A stretch of 17,085 nt of DNA from the NCBI GenBank assembly GCA_031270925.1, contig JAISWY010000147.1, forward strand, positions 1 through 17,085, read 5' to 3'. This DNA comes from Candidatus Symbiothrix sp. (GTDB lineage: Bacteria; Bacteroidota; Bacteroidia; Bacteroidales; Azobacteroidaceae). The notes beneath the pieces are model-generated. The model was not told the origin of the DNA. It saw nothing but the letters and a program-made list of their open reading frames with translations, and did no database searches. Positions 1 through 8,177 of the stretch are shown one piece after another (position 1 is the first letter of the stretch; every line of letters begins with the position of its first letter). A program made the position numbers and the translations under genes.

Positions 1-46
1 ATTCAGTATCAAATATATATTGCTATTTTAAGGAGAGACTGTTTAG

Positions 47-181
47 AAAGTCCTTTCCGCTACCGTTCCTGCGCCATCGGGCCTGTCTTCTAACTTTGAC
101 GTTACCTTTATGGCTTACAATCTTGGCGCTGACCTAGCAAAACTTAATGCCGATTATCCGACTAATGCCGACACCACTACA
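47..181 (+). pseudogene. Remnant of a Bacteroidota surface-protein gene (FISUMP-like)
   Basis: The frame starting at base 50 reads like protein: PAPSGLSSNFDVTF, then MAYNLGADLAKLNADYPTNA. From memory, the stretch FMAYNLGAD followed by a short linker resembles the entry to the 'major paralogous' FISUMP-type domain of Bacteroidota surface proteins, normally followed by a W-rich core (GGLYQWGR type). Here there is an in-frame stop directly upstream (44-46), no start codon, and the frame runs at about 177-182 into the antisense of tolC, ending at an accidental stop at 245-247. Only about 40 plausible residues remain, so this is a fragment trapped beside the efflux operon. An alternative is a frameshifted gene continuing left of the window. 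The family name is a recollection, not a search result. Confidence 0.45.
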
Positions 182-1649
182 ATCCGTCGTTACGGAAATC
201 ATAAAACGTTTTCCGCATCAGGTCGGCTAACGAAAGCTGGTAACTGATATATGCGCCTAAATGCGAACTGTAAGCGGTGTTGAGCCGGTTGCGTTCCAAT
301 GCCAGCGATTGGCTGTCGATGTCGCCGTCGGAAAAGCGTTGCAACGTGATGGCAAAACTTTTTTCGGCGACTGCAAGGTTTTTTTCCAAGAGTTGCAGGC
401 GTTTCAGATTGCTGTTGATGCCGGCAGCCAAATTGCGGACTTCGGTTTCGATGCTGCGCTCTTCCTGCCGTTTGTTCAAGGTATATTGCTTCAAACGCGC
501 TTCGGCGGCTCTGACCATCGAGCGGTTTTCTCCCCAATCGAAAATCGGGATGGAAATCGTAAAACCGATTCCATAATTGTAGGGGCGGTCTTGGTAATTC
601 GTATAGGAATTTTTGATGGATTCTAAAATACCTATCGAAGCATCCGGATTGGCTATGCCTATTTTTTCCAGATACGCATTGATGCTGCCTCGAATCATGC
701 CGTTGGCTTTTTGGCGTTTAATATCCAATTTCTGCAATTCAATCTGAATTTCCTGCTCGCGTATTTCCAAACGGTTTTCTAATGCCAATTGGACGGCTTT
801 TTCGGGATCGACGACAATTATCTTGTAGTTCAAATCGCTGCTTAACGAAATGCTGTCGTTCAATTCGACTCCCAACAATTCCTTGAAAGTATTGATGGAC
901 GATTGCTGCGACAGAACCGCCATGTCGTAAGTGCTTTGCACATCGGCTAAATCCACTTCCATCTGTAAGGCATCGACCTCGCGAATCAATCCTGCCTCGT
1001 ATTTGTTTTTGGAAATTTCAAAAGCTTCCGTTTGACGTTCCAAATCCAATTGAGCGATTTCGGCCCGCTTTTGAAGCGAAAGCAGGTTATAATAAGCGCT
1101 GCTGACTTCGTAAACCAAGTTCAATTCCGCGCGTTTCAACGATTTGTTCGATTGCTCGTAAGCCAATTGCGCCCGTTTCAATTCGGAACGGATGGCGTTA
1201 TAGCCGTATAAGGCGTCTAAGGGTTGGCGAAAACCGATGCGGGTATTCAGATTCGATGAGCGCGTTCCGGCATAATAATCCTTGTAAGTCGCTACTCCCG
1301 TTTGGATATAAATGTTTCCATCGGTCGGCAGCGGTTGGTTGATCGTTAATCCGCTCGAATAGGTCAGTTCCTTGACCGAAAAGAAAACACCCGTACTGTC
1401 GGCTTTCTGACGGACGGTTTCCGTATATTCGGGTAGCGACAAATCCATGCTTATATGTGTTTTGAGACGACTTGTTGTCGTTTTCAGATTGTACTCGGCG
1501 ATTCGCAGTTCCTGATTCAATGTTTGCATCCGGTAGCTTTTTTCTTTGGCTATTTCGATGCTTTCTTCCAACGTAAGCCGGTATGTTTCAGCCTGTAACG
1601 ATATACATATAAAGATTGTTATCGAAAATAATAATACACTTTTTTTCAT
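177..1649 (-). CDS. TolC-family outer membrane efflux channel
   Basis: 490-residue outer-membrane channel subunit. A hydrophobic signal peptide (about residues 1-20, ending LQAE) is followed by two long alpha-helical repeats rich in Gln, Glu, Leu and Arg, as in the two OEP repeats of TolC-type proteins; segments such as YEVSSAYYNLLSLQKRAEIA and the second-repeat RNLAAGINSNLKRLQLLEK have the family pattern. In the cell it would form a trimer giving the exit duct through the outer membrane. It is the last gene of the operon, starting 6 bp after the stop of the ATPase gene, so it is almost certainly co-transcribed with the adaptors and permease. The length is usual for the family. The substrate cannot be read from the sequence. 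The gene ends with TAG at 177-179, directly against the remnant on the other strand; no terminator hairpin is visible. Confidence 0.93.
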   Translation of the reverse strand: MKKSVLLFSITIFICISLQAETYRLTLEESIEIAKEKSYRMQTLNQELRIAEYNLKTTTSRLKTHISMDLSLPEYTETVRQKADSTGVFFSVKELTYSSGLTINQPLPTDGNIYIQTGVATYKDYYAGTRSSNLNTRIGFRQPLDALYGYNAIRSELKRAQLAYEQSNKSLKRAELNLVYEVSSAYYNLLSLQKRAEIAQLDLERQTEAFEISKNKYEAGLIREVDALQMEVDLADVQSTYDMAVLSQQSSINTFKELLGVELNDSISLSSDLNYKIIVVDPEKAVQLALENRLEIREQEIQIELQKLDIKRQKANGMIRGSINAYLEKIGIANPDASIGILESIKNSYTNYQDRPYNYGIGFTISIPIFDWGENRSMVRAAEARLKQYTLNKRQEERSIETEVRNLAAGINSNLKRLQLLEKNLAVAEKSFAITLQRFSDGDIDSQSLALERNRLNTAYSSHLGAYISYQLSLADLMRKTFYDFRNDGL

Positions 1650-1655
1650 GATAAA

Positions 1656-2354
1656 TCAATTTATAATTGTTCTATTTACATTGGGATGATCGGAATGAAT
1701 CCGTCCATCCTTGATAAGGATATTTCGTGCGGCGTAATCGGCAATTGACTGTTCGTGAGTGATTAAGATAATCGTATTGCCTTCGCGATGCAGTTCGTGA
1801 AAGAGTGCCATGATGTCGTCGCCGGTTTTCGAGTCGAGCGCTCCCGTTGGCTCGTCGGCTAACAGAATGCCCGGATTCGTTACCAAGGCCCGCGCAATAG
1901 CTACCCGTTGTCGTTGTCCACCGCTCAATTCGCCGGGCTTATGTTCCATGCGGTTTTCAAGACCGACTCGCCGGAGGGCATGCAAGGCTCTTTCTTTTCG
2001 TTCATGAGTGGGTATTGCGGCATAAATAAGGGGTAATTCCACGTTTTGAAAGGCGTTTAAGCGAGGCAACAAATTGAAATTCTGAAAAATAAATCCGATT
2101 TCCCGGTTTCGCATCGCCGACAAAGCGTCGTCGTCCAAGGTGCTTACATCGACTTGGTTGAAATAATAATGTCCTTCGGAAGGCGTGTCCAAGCAACCCA
2201 AAATATTCATCAAAGTCGATTTGCCCGATCCGGAAGGTCCCATGATGGCAACATATTCATTTTTAGCTATTTGCAGATTAATATCTTGCAAAGCCGGAAT
2301 CTCATTTTCGCCGATGGCGTAGTTTTTTATCAAGTTTTTTATTTCAATCAGCAT
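1656..2354 (-). CDS. ABC transporter ATP-binding protein (MacB/LolD type)
   Basis: 232-residue nucleotide-binding subunit that powers the permease encoded just upstream. All ABC motifs are present: Walker [10 protein letters not shown] (39-47), Q-loop Gln91 in FQNFNLLPR, signature LSGGQ (143-147), Walker [13 protein letters not shown] (about 163-174) and switch His200 in ITHE. The DEPTGALD form and the insertion-free length are typical of the MacB/LolD/FtsE branch (known family feature), which drives mechanotransmission across the periplasm rather than classical substrate import. It starts 9 bp after the permease stop and ends 6 bp before the tolC-like start. ATPase and permease are separate proteins here, whereas E. 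coli MacB fuses them in one chain. The start at 2354 gives the usual N-terminus ([12 protein letters not shown]). Confidence 0.95.
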   Translation of the reverse strand: MLIEIKNLIKNYAIGENEIPALQDINLQIAKNEYVAIMGPSGSGKSTLMNILGCLDTPSEGHYYFNQVDVSTLDDDALSAMRNREIGFIFQNFNLLPRLNAFQNVELPLIYAAIPTHERKERALHALRRVGLENRMEHKPGELSGGQRQRVAIARALVTNPGILLADEPTGALDSKTGDDIMALFHELHREGNTIILITHEQSIADYAARNILIKDGRIHSDHPNVNRTIIN

Positions 2355-2363
2355 GGCAGTATC

Positions 2364-3614
2364 TTATTCATATCGAATTGAATCGACCGGTTTTAAATTC
2401 GCTGCATTTTTGGCGGGCAAATAGCCGAAACTAATCCCCACAATCACCGAAAAGGCGAAAGCTATCAAAATCGAATAGGGGCGGATGTAGGTGCTCACAT
2501 CGGTAAACAGCGACACGATAAGCGAAAGTCCCACGCCCAAAAACACGCCGATGATGCCGCCGGTAATGCTGATGGCAACGGCTTCCGAAACAAACTGACG
2601 CATAATATCGGATTTCCGCGCTCCGATCGCCCGCCGGATACCGATTTCGCGCGTACGCTCCATAACGGTTGCGAGCATGATGTTCATAATACCTATTCCT
2701 CCTACTATCAGCGAGATAGCGGCTATCGCTCCCAAAAGGAAATTGTATATTTGCCGTTCTTTCTCTTCCTGTTTCAGCAGTTCGTAGGGAATGATGATGC
2801 CGTAATCTTCATTATTGAAGTGATGCCGTTTCAGGATTTCGTTCATCAGGTGGGAGACTTCCATCAAATGTCCGGAGCCGGCGACTTGTACGGTAATTTG
2901 CTGTATTTCACTCGAAAGTTCGTTTTCGCGGCTGAAACGGCTCAGGAAAGTCGTCAGGGGCACGTAAACATCATTGTTCAAGTCGCGTGCGGCCAATTCA
3001 CCCACCGTTTCGGTAAACAGTGTTTTGGTTTCAAGCACCCCGACGACTTCCATCCATTGGTCTTCGATTTTGACCATTTTGCCGATCGGTTCTTCCTGCC
3101 GGTAAAGCGAAGCGGCGATGCCTGCGCCCAAGACACACACTTTCGCCCGGTGCGTATAATGACTGTTGTTGATAAACTCACCGTTCTGTAAGCGGTAATT
3201 CATCATTTCCGAAAATTCGGGTGTAATTCCGATAACTGTCGATTTTACCGATTTGTCGGCATATTTCACGTCGGTGCTTATTTCCGCTTGTGATGCAATC
3301 CGGCTCACGCCCGGCACAATTTCCCGAATCACTTGCGCGTCTTTGATGGACAAGCCTTGCGAGAACTTGGCGCGAACTTCCTCCAACTCTTCGTCGGACA
3401 TTTTTTTCTCGCGGACAATGATATTGTTCACGCCCAAATCCTGATATTTGGCAATCGCCTCGCGTTTAGCGCCTTCGCCGATCGAAAGCATGGCAATGAC
3501 GGATGCGACACCGAAAATGATTCCCAACATGGTGAGGAAAGAACGAAACTTATGGTCGGTCAGACCGCTGACTGCTAAACGGATATTTTCTTTGATTTCC
3601 ATTGTGTTATTCAT
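2364..3614 (-). CDS. ABC transporter permease (MacB/FtsX family)
   Basis: 416-residue inner-membrane subunit with the MacB layout: cytoplasmic N-terminal helix, first membrane segment (about 24-46, in a SFLTMLGIIFGVASVIAML context), a large periplasmic domain (about 50-285), then three membrane segments (about 290-316, 344-369, 381-399) forming the FtsX-like core. The coupling region GIGIMNIMLATVMERTREIG (about 306-325), followed by IRRAIGA, is a hallmark of MacB-type permeases. With the ATPase it should form a dimer that pushes substrate from the periplasm into the TolC-like channel. The start at 3614 overlaps the preceding adaptor gene by 8 bp (ATGAATAA); a second in-frame ATG at 3602 would remove the overlap and is possible. 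The substrate is unknown; the family handles antibiotics, peptides, toxins and lipoproteins. Confidence 0.93.
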   Translation of the reverse strand: MNNTMEIKENIRLAVSGLTDHKFRSFLTMLGIIFGVASVIAMLSIGEGAKREAIAKYQDLGVNNIIVREKKMSDEELEEVRAKFSQGLSIKDAQVIREIVPGVSRIASQAEISTDVKYADKSVKSTVIGITPEFSEMMNYRLQNGEFINNSHYTHRAKVCVLGAGIAASLYRQEEPIGKMVKIEDQWMEVVGVLETKTLFTETVGELAARDLNNDVYVPLTTFLSRFSRENELSSEIQQITVQVAGSGHLMEVSHLMNEILKRHHFNNEDYGIIIPYELLKQEEKERQIYNFLLGAIAAISLIVGGIGIMNIMLATVMERTREIGIRRAIGARKSDIMRQFVSEAVAISITGGIIGVFLGVGLSLIVSLFTDVSTYIRPYSILIAFAFSVIVGISFGYLPAKNAANLKPVDSIRYE

Positions 3615-4608
3615 TTAAATATTCGCAACTTACGGTCATGCCGGGTTTCAGGCGCAAATCGGATTTCAACATTCGGACTTCGACGTCAAACACTTTTTCT
3701 CGCGATTTTTTATTCTCTTCTTTCAGATGGCAGAGTTTGCCGATGTAACTGATTTCGCCGTCGAAAACGACATCGGGCAAGGCATCCAAGCGAACGACGA
3801 CCGCTTGTCCCAAACGTATTTTCAGAAAATCGTTTTCATTGATGCAGGTGTTCACTTTCATCCATGTCAAATCCGGTACGTTTGCCATATTGTTTCCGAC
3901 GTAGATATTGTCGCCGACTTTGAGCATCGCGCCGGTTCGCCAATTGTGTCCAAGCTGTAAAACACCTTCCGTCGGCGAACGGAAGGTAAGCGCCGGCAGT
4001 AAAGCGTAAGCGTTTTTTATTTCGTTTTGGATTTGGCGCACTCGTATTTCTTGAATTTTCAATTCATTCGCAATGATAGTCCGGCTCAGTTCCATCTTTT
4101 TTTCTTCTTTCGCTAATTCGATTTGCGTTTGTTTAAATTCGAGTTCTTTGATTTTTTTGATGCGTTCGGTTTCAAATCGGGAAGATTCGAGTTCGATTTT
4201 TTTCAGATCGAACGAGGCTTTTTGATTCTTCATATTGGTAGTCAAGTCATTGATTCGGGTACTTTGATCCACGCGCAATTTTTCCAAATTAGCTAATTCG
4301 GTTTCCAACCAACTTTCTTGTTCGATGATAAGTCGCTTGATTTCGGTTGGATCGAGTTGAATAATCGAATCGCCGGGATGAACGATGCTGCCGTGTTCCA
4401 GCAAGCCGATAACCCGCATTTCATACCAGCGTTGTCCGAAGCGGGGCAGTATAAACGCACGGTTGTTGATTGCCGCCAATTCGCCGGTTTCTACAATGTT
4501 TTTTCTTTTCGCCTGCTTGACTGTTTCCTGTCCTGTTTTTCCGCAGGAAATAAAACACAATCCCGCTGCAACGAAAAAAAATAACGAATAAATCAGTTGT
4601 TTTCTCAT
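3607..4608 (-). CDS. Periplasmic adaptor (HlyD/MFP family) lipoprotein, third and shortest
   Basis: 333-residue adaptor. The signal peptide ends in lipobox FISC (Cys22), so it is probably a lipoprotein. After a biotinyl-lipoyl half-domain (GSIVHPGDSIIQLDP) comes a charged coiled-coil hairpin (about 95-195), the second lipoyl half (FRSPTEGVLQLGHNWRTGA) and a beta-barrel domain ending in LKPGMTVSCEYLNE. It stops there: the membrane-proximal domain that follows this point in the two sister adaptors is absent. The shortness is not an obvious frameshift, because its stop overlaps the permease start by 8 bp and its start overlaps the previous adaptor by 4 bp (ATGA). It probably works as part of a mixed adaptor ring joining permease and channel; that is inference. 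Confidence 0.88.
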   Translation of the reverse strand: MRKQLIYSLFFFVAAGLCFISCGKTGQETVKQAKRKNIVETGELAAINNRAFILPRFGQRWYEMRVIGLLEHGSIVHPGDSIIQLDPTEIKRLIIEQESWLETELANLEKLRVDQSTRINDLTTNMKNQKASFDLKKIELESSRFETERIKKIKELEFKQTQIELAKEEKKMELSRTIIANELKIQEIRVRQIQNEIKNAYALLPALTFRSPTEGVLQLGHNWRTGAMLKVGDNIYVGNNMANVPDLTWMKVNTCINENDFLKIRLGQAVVVRLDALPDVVFDGEISYIGKLCHLKEENKKSREKVFDVEVRMLKSDLRLKPGMTVSCEYLNE

Positions 4609-5840
4609 GGCTTCTTGGGAGTTTGAGTCTCTTTTTTATCTTCTTTTAGAAGTGTCGGATCTATCAAGGCCACTGCGTTGTTTTCTTCCAAACCGGAAGT
4701 GATTACCATGAAATCGGAGTTCGCCACGCCACGCTTGATTTCTGTTTTACGAAATCCGCCGCCGGCTTTCCGGTAAACAAAATATTGGTCGCCTTCCTGA
4801 TGAATGGTCTCGATGGGAACATACAAGACATCGTCGAGTTTGTCGATAATAATCCGGCAACTGACCGTCAATCCGGGAAGCAGATTAGGATTGGCGCCGT
4901 CAAGCAATATTTCGACCGGAAAAATTTTCAGTTTATTGGAGCCTTCCTTGTTCACTGCCAAATTGGCGACACTATTGACGGTTCCGGTAAAAATACTGTC
5001 GGAAAAAGCGTCGGGCTTGATTTCGGCTTTTAAGCCCTTGCTTATTTTAGCAATATCGACTTCGTTGATTTTAACGATGGCTTTCAATGACGACAAATCG
5101 GGTAATTGTATAATCGGAAATCCCGACCAGCACTGATCGCCGACTTGAAACTTATTTCCGCTACTCCAGCTCCGGGCGATAATGGCGATACCGGGCGCAG
5201 GCGTAACGACAAACATTTTTTGCAGCGTTTCGTTGGCTTCGTTCAGGCGGGACTGATCTTGCGCGATAGCCAGCTTTTTTTGCTTGATTTCTTCTTTTTG
5301 AATTTTGATGCGATTGTCGATTTGTTCTTTCGCCCGGTCTAAGGCAATTCCGGCTTTATCCAAGTTCAATTGAATTTCCTTTTTCTTGACTTCCGATTCG
5401 TAAGTTGCCGATTCAAAACGGATTTTGGAAATTTCCTGTGCTAATTTCGCCACATCGTAATCGGCTTTCAATTCTTCCAGATCGGATTGATGTTGGGCGG
5501 TTATTTTTTCTAATTCGGCGCGGCTGATTTCCAAGCGGCCTTCGGCCTCGACGATGCCTTTTTGAATTTCCGAAGGGTCGAAAACAATCAGCGTGTCGCC
5601 CGCTTTCACTTCCTGACCGTCTTTGACCAACTGCGTGATTTTCAGGTTGCCGTATCGCCACGAAATGGTAGGCGAGGAAATATTGATGGAATTAGTCGCT
5701 TCGATTTCTCCTTCTTCGTAAAGGTCGATGTAAAAAGTTCCCTTGACGGCTTTCGCCACCGGAATTTGTTCCTTTTCTTTCGGACTGCAAGCCGTTAGAA
5801 ACAGAAATAAAATAAATAGCCGAAAAATGTGCTTTACCAT
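4605..5840 (-). CDS. Periplasmic adaptor (HlyD/MFP family) lipoprotein, second
   Basis: 411-residue adaptor of an ABC efflux complex. The signal peptide has lipobox LTAC (Cys18). Order of domains: first lipoyl half (VKDGQEVKAGDTLIVFDPSE), long Glu/Lys/Gln-rich coiled-coil hairpin (about 85-205), second lipoyl half (VVTPAPGIAIIARSWSSGNK), beta-barrel (about 240-335, ending LLPGLTVSCR), then a membrane-proximal domain (LYVPIETIHQEGDQYFVYRK and onwards) and a polar tail rich in Lys and Thr. This is a full-length adaptor of the usual size. It starts 4 bp after the stop of the first adaptor gene and its stop overlaps the third adaptor start (ATGA). The role by family is to bridge the inner-membrane permease and the TolC-like channel; the individual role among three adaptors cannot be deduced. 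Confidence 0.92.
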   Translation of the reverse strand: MVKHIFRLFILFLFLTACSPKEKEQIPVAKAVKGTFYIDLYEEGEIEATNSINISSPTISWRYGNLKITQLVKDGQEVKAGDTLIVFDPSEIQKGIVEAEGRLEISRAELEKITAQHQSDLEELKADYDVAKLAQEISKIRFESATYESEVKKKEIQLNLDKAGIALDRAKEQIDNRIKIQKEEIKQKKLAIAQDQSRLNEANETLQKMFVVTPAPGIAIIARSWSSGNKFQVGDQCWSGFPIIQLPDLSSLKAIVKINEVDIAKISKGLKAEIKPDAFSDSIFTGTVNSVANLAVNKEGSNKLKIFPVEILLDGANPNLLPGLTVSCRIIIDKLDDVLYVPIETIHQEGDQYFVYRKAGGGFRKTEIKRGVANSDFMVITSGLEENNAVALIDPTLLKEDKKETQTPKKP

Positions 5841-5844
5841 ATTG

Positions 5845-7044
5845 TTATTGTTTTTTTCTGATGAGTGATGCTTCGGGTTTTATCATGGCGATTTTTTCGC
5901 CGCCTTTCAACCCCGATGCAATAACGGCTTCTTTGGCGGACGAAACGCCGAGGGTTACTGCTTGCGCTTCGTATCCTTTGGAATTTTTTACATAAACCAC
6001 TTTCAGTGAATCTTCCTCAAAGACAGCAATTTGCGGAACAACAAGCGTGTCCCGCACCAATTTTAGCATGATGCGGCAAGCGGCTGTAAATCCCGGATCG
6101 GGCATTTCGAGCGTAGAGTCGATAGAGGCTTCCATCTCGAAGAATTTTACTTTGGAACCTTCCTTATATTGTTGTCCTACAGGCGATTTCATAGTAATTT
6201 TCCCGAAAGCGAAATTATTGGGCATGGCGTCGAACGAATAGGAGACCGAATCGTTCAGGTTGATGTATTTGAAATCGGTTTCGGAGGCGCGAATCATAAC
6301 TTTCATGCGCGAAAATTCCGGTATTTTGACTAACGGCATTAAATGCCAGACGGGGTCGCCGACTTGCAGTTTTTTTCCGGTCGCCGGATTGGTCGCCCGG
6401 ATGGCTAAACCGTCTTTGGGCGCTTTAACGGTCAGTGCGTTCATCCGTTCTTGCATGGATTGCAACCGGTTTGCTAATTGGCTGTATTGCAGTTGTCGTT
6501 GGCGGATTTCCGATTGTTGGATAACGATGAGCGCCTGCAATTTTTTCTCGTAACGCGCTTTTTGGATACGGATTTGCTCCAATTCCAATTCCTTGATTCT
6601 TACCTGATTGGGACTCAAATATTGTATTTGCAGCGAGTCCAGCGCAGCGATTTGGGTTTCGGCTTCGTTGTTTTTTACTTGCGCTTCCAGCAAGGCGTAT
6701 TGCATCGCCAGATTAGCTTGTGTTTTAGTCAATTCCACTTCGGCGTTTTCCATGTTGGTTTTCACTTGGTCGTATTGTGTTTGTATCTCGGCGACTTCTA
6801 CGCGGCAAACGACATCGCCTTCTTTGACAAAAGTTCCGTCGTCCACCAAAAACTCAATGGTTCCTGAGATATGAGGCGGACAAGTTGCCGTCGTCGCCTG
6901 TACCGGCTCCACGTATCCGTCGATAACCAGTGCGTTTTCAAACGTGCTTCGTGCAACGGTGTAGAGAGGAATATTTTTACCTTCTCGGTTGGAGCAGGAC
7001 ACGAAAACGATGAATAGAGAAAAGATGAAAAAAGATGATTTCAA
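5845..7044 (-). CDS. Periplasmic adaptor (HlyD/MFP family) lipoprotein, first gene of efflux operon
   Basis: 399-residue adaptor, first gene of the six-gene operon. The signal peptide MKSSFFIFSLFIVFVSC carries a lipobox (FVSC, Cys17). Visible domains: first lipoyl half (VDDGTFVKEGDVVCRVE), coiled-coil hairpin rich in Gln, Glu and Leu (about 80-200), second lipoyl half (VKAPKDGLAIRATNPATGKK), beta-barrel ending in DPGFTAACR, and membrane-proximal domain (LVVPQIAVFEEDSLKVVYVK to the end). Thus it is full length. The start at 7044 lies 30 bp downstream of a well-formed Bacteroidota -7 box (7075-7082). All three adaptors share a Cys in the TVSCR/TAACR segment at the end of the barrel domain. No regulator gene (TetR, MarR or two-component) adjoins the operon within the window. 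Confidence 0.92.
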   Translation of the reverse strand: MKSSFFIFSLFIVFVSCSNREGKNIPLYTVARSTFENALVIDGYVEPVQATTATCPPHISGTIEFLVDDGTFVKEGDVVCRVEVAEIQTQYDQVKTNMENAEVELTKTQANLAMQYALLEAQVKNNEAETQIAALDSLQIQYLSPNQVRIKELELEQIRIQKARYEKKLQALIVIQQSEIRQRQLQYSQLANRLQSMQERMNALTVKAPKDGLAIRATNPATGKKLQVGDPVWHLMPLVKIPEFSRMKVMIRASETDFKYINLNDSVSYSFDAMPNNFAFGKITMKSPVGQQYKEGSKVKFFEMEASIDSTLEMPDPGFTAACRIMLKLVRDTLVVPQIAVFEEDSLKVVYVKNSKGYEAQAVTLGVSSAKEAVIASGLKGGEKIAMIKPEASLIRKKQ

Positions 7045-7074
7045 TTAATACGAATTTAAATGCTGAAATTCTTG

Positions 7075-7105
7075 CAAAGGTACAAAAGAAATTGACTTTT
7101 CCAAA
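7075..7105 (-). promoter_or_regulatory. Promoter of the efflux operon
   Basis: Read on the minus strand, TTTG (7102-7105) is followed after 19 bp by TACCTTTG (7075-7082). This matches the Bacteroidota sigma-ABfr consensus TTTG-N19-21-TAnnTTTG in both boxes and spacing. The -7 box ends 30 bp before the start codon of the first adaptor gene. Confidence 0.75.
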
Positions 7106-7136
7106 GGCTTGTGTAAATTTGATAGATGACAAGCCT
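7105..7136. repeat. 8-bp inverted repeat at the efflux promoter, possible operator
   Basis: AGGCTTGT (7105-7112) and ACAAGCCT (7129-7136) form a perfect inverted repeat with a 16-bp spacer. It abuts the -33 box (7102-7105) of the efflux operon promoter, where a regulator could bind. It could also be chance in a 238-bp intergenic region. Confidence 0.4.
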
Positions 7137-7217
7137 GTTATTTAGAATCTTAGTTGGAATTTAACTCACAGAGTATAACAAACATAGACGAGTTTACCAT
7201 CCGGCAATCCCGATTCC

Positions 7218-7249
7218 TTTGGAAAACTAAGGTTTTTCATCTAATTTTG
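7218..7249 (+). promoter_or_regulatory. Promoter of dapF
   Basis: TTTG (7218-7221), 20 bp, then TAATTTTG (7242-7249): a full match to the Bacteroidota promoter consensus. The -7 box ends 33 bp before the dapF start codon. It is divergent from the efflux promoter. Confidence 0.75.
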
Positions 7250-7282
7250 CACTTCGTTTCACTCTCGAAAAAAAGATAAAAG

Positions 7283-8116
7283 ATGAAATTTACAAAAATG
7301 CACGGTGCAGGCAACGATTATGTTTACGTGGACGGATTTCGCGAAACGGTTGCCAATCCCAAACAATTGGCTATTCGCGTAAGCGATCGGCACAAAGGCA
7401 TCGGTTCCGATGGCTTGGTATTGATTCTGCCTTCCGAAACCTGCGATTTCCAAATGCGGATGTTCAACGCCGACGGCTCGGAGGCCCAAATGTGCGGCAA
7501 TGCTTCACGATGTGTCGCTAAATACGTTTACGACAACGGTTTAACGCAAAAAACAACGATTACATTGGAAACCAAAGCAGGCGTGAAGATTTTAGAACTT
7601 TTCCCGGTAAACGGAAAAATCGAAAAAGTGAAAGTGGATATGGGCGAGCCGGTTTTGAGTACAAAATGCATTCCCGTTATTTGGAATAATGAAAAATTAA
7701 TCGATGAAACGATCGATTTTCAACCCGAAAAATTAGCTCTTACCGCTGTTTCGATGGGCAATCCGCATGTGGTTATTTTTATGGATAATATCGCTGGTTT
7801 GGAAATCGAAAAAATCGGCCGGAAAATAGAAATCCATTCGATGTTTCCCGAAAAAACAAATGTCGAATTTGTGGAAATTATAAATCCAAGTTTGGCTAAA
7901 ATGCGCGTTTGGGAACGGGGAAGCGGCGAAACGCAAGCTTGCGGAACAGGCGCTTGTGCGAGTCTGGTTGCCGCTGTTTTAAATCATCTATTGGAACGTA
8001 AAGCGGTGATTCAACTCTTGGGCGGCGATTTGGAATTGGAATGGAATGCCGAAACCAATCATGTTTTGATGACCGGCCCGGCCGTTACCGTATTTGAAGG
8101 AGAAATCGAAGTATGA
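7283..8116 (+). CDS. dapF: Diaminopimelate epimerase
   Basis: 277-residue enzyme interconverting LL- and meso-diaminopimelate, the cofactor-independent step before lysine and before peptidoglycan cross-link synthesis; cytoplasmic. The N-terminus [19 protein letters not shown] is the family signature. Both catalytic cysteines are visible: Cys71 in [11 protein letters not shown] and Cys220 in [14 protein letters not shown], the two-base racemase pair. The length is normal for DapF. It has its own promoter at 7218-7249 and starts at the only sensible ATG. trpS follows 61 bp after its stop in the same direction, with a further -7-like box between, so the two may be partly co-transcribed. No dapL or other lysine gene lies next to it in this window. 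Confidence 0.97.
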   Translation: MKFTKMHGAGNDYVYVDGFRETVANPKQLAIRVSDRHKGIGSDGLVLILPSETCDFQMRMFNADGSEAQMCGNASRCVAKYVYDNGLTQKTTITLETKAGVKILELFPVNGKIEKVKVDMGEPVLSTKCIPVIWNNEKLIDETIDFQPEKLALTAVSMGNPHVVIFMDNIAGLEIEKIGRKIEIHSMFPEKTNVEFVEIINPSLAKMRVWERGSGETQACGTGACASLVAAVLNHLLERKAVIQLLGGDLELEWNAETNHVLMTGPAVTVFEGEIEV

Positions 8117-8146
8117 GTGGAGTCATCACATATCCGAAAATTTTTG

Positions 8147-8154
8147 TACTTTTG
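8147..8154 (+). promoter_or_regulatory. Possible -7 box of trpS
   Basis: TACTTTTG matches TAnnTTTG and ends 23 bp before the trpS ATG at 8178. No TTTG is found 19-21 bp upstream (TCAT stands near there), so the promoter is weaker than its neighbours or trpS also relies on read-through from dapF. Confidence 0.5.
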
Positions 8155-8177
8155 TCGTTCAAATTTTAAATTATCTT

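Noticed and set aside
6478..6867. 129-codon plus-strand open frame inside the first adaptor gene
   Set aside because: Antisense shadow of a coiled-coil coding region; the adaptor on the minus strand is clearly the real gene, as with other long antisense frames in this operon.
8094..8177. Upstream extension of the trpS frame
   Set aside because: It overlaps the end of dapF in another frame and precedes the conserved TrpS N-terminus; a -7 box lies inside it.
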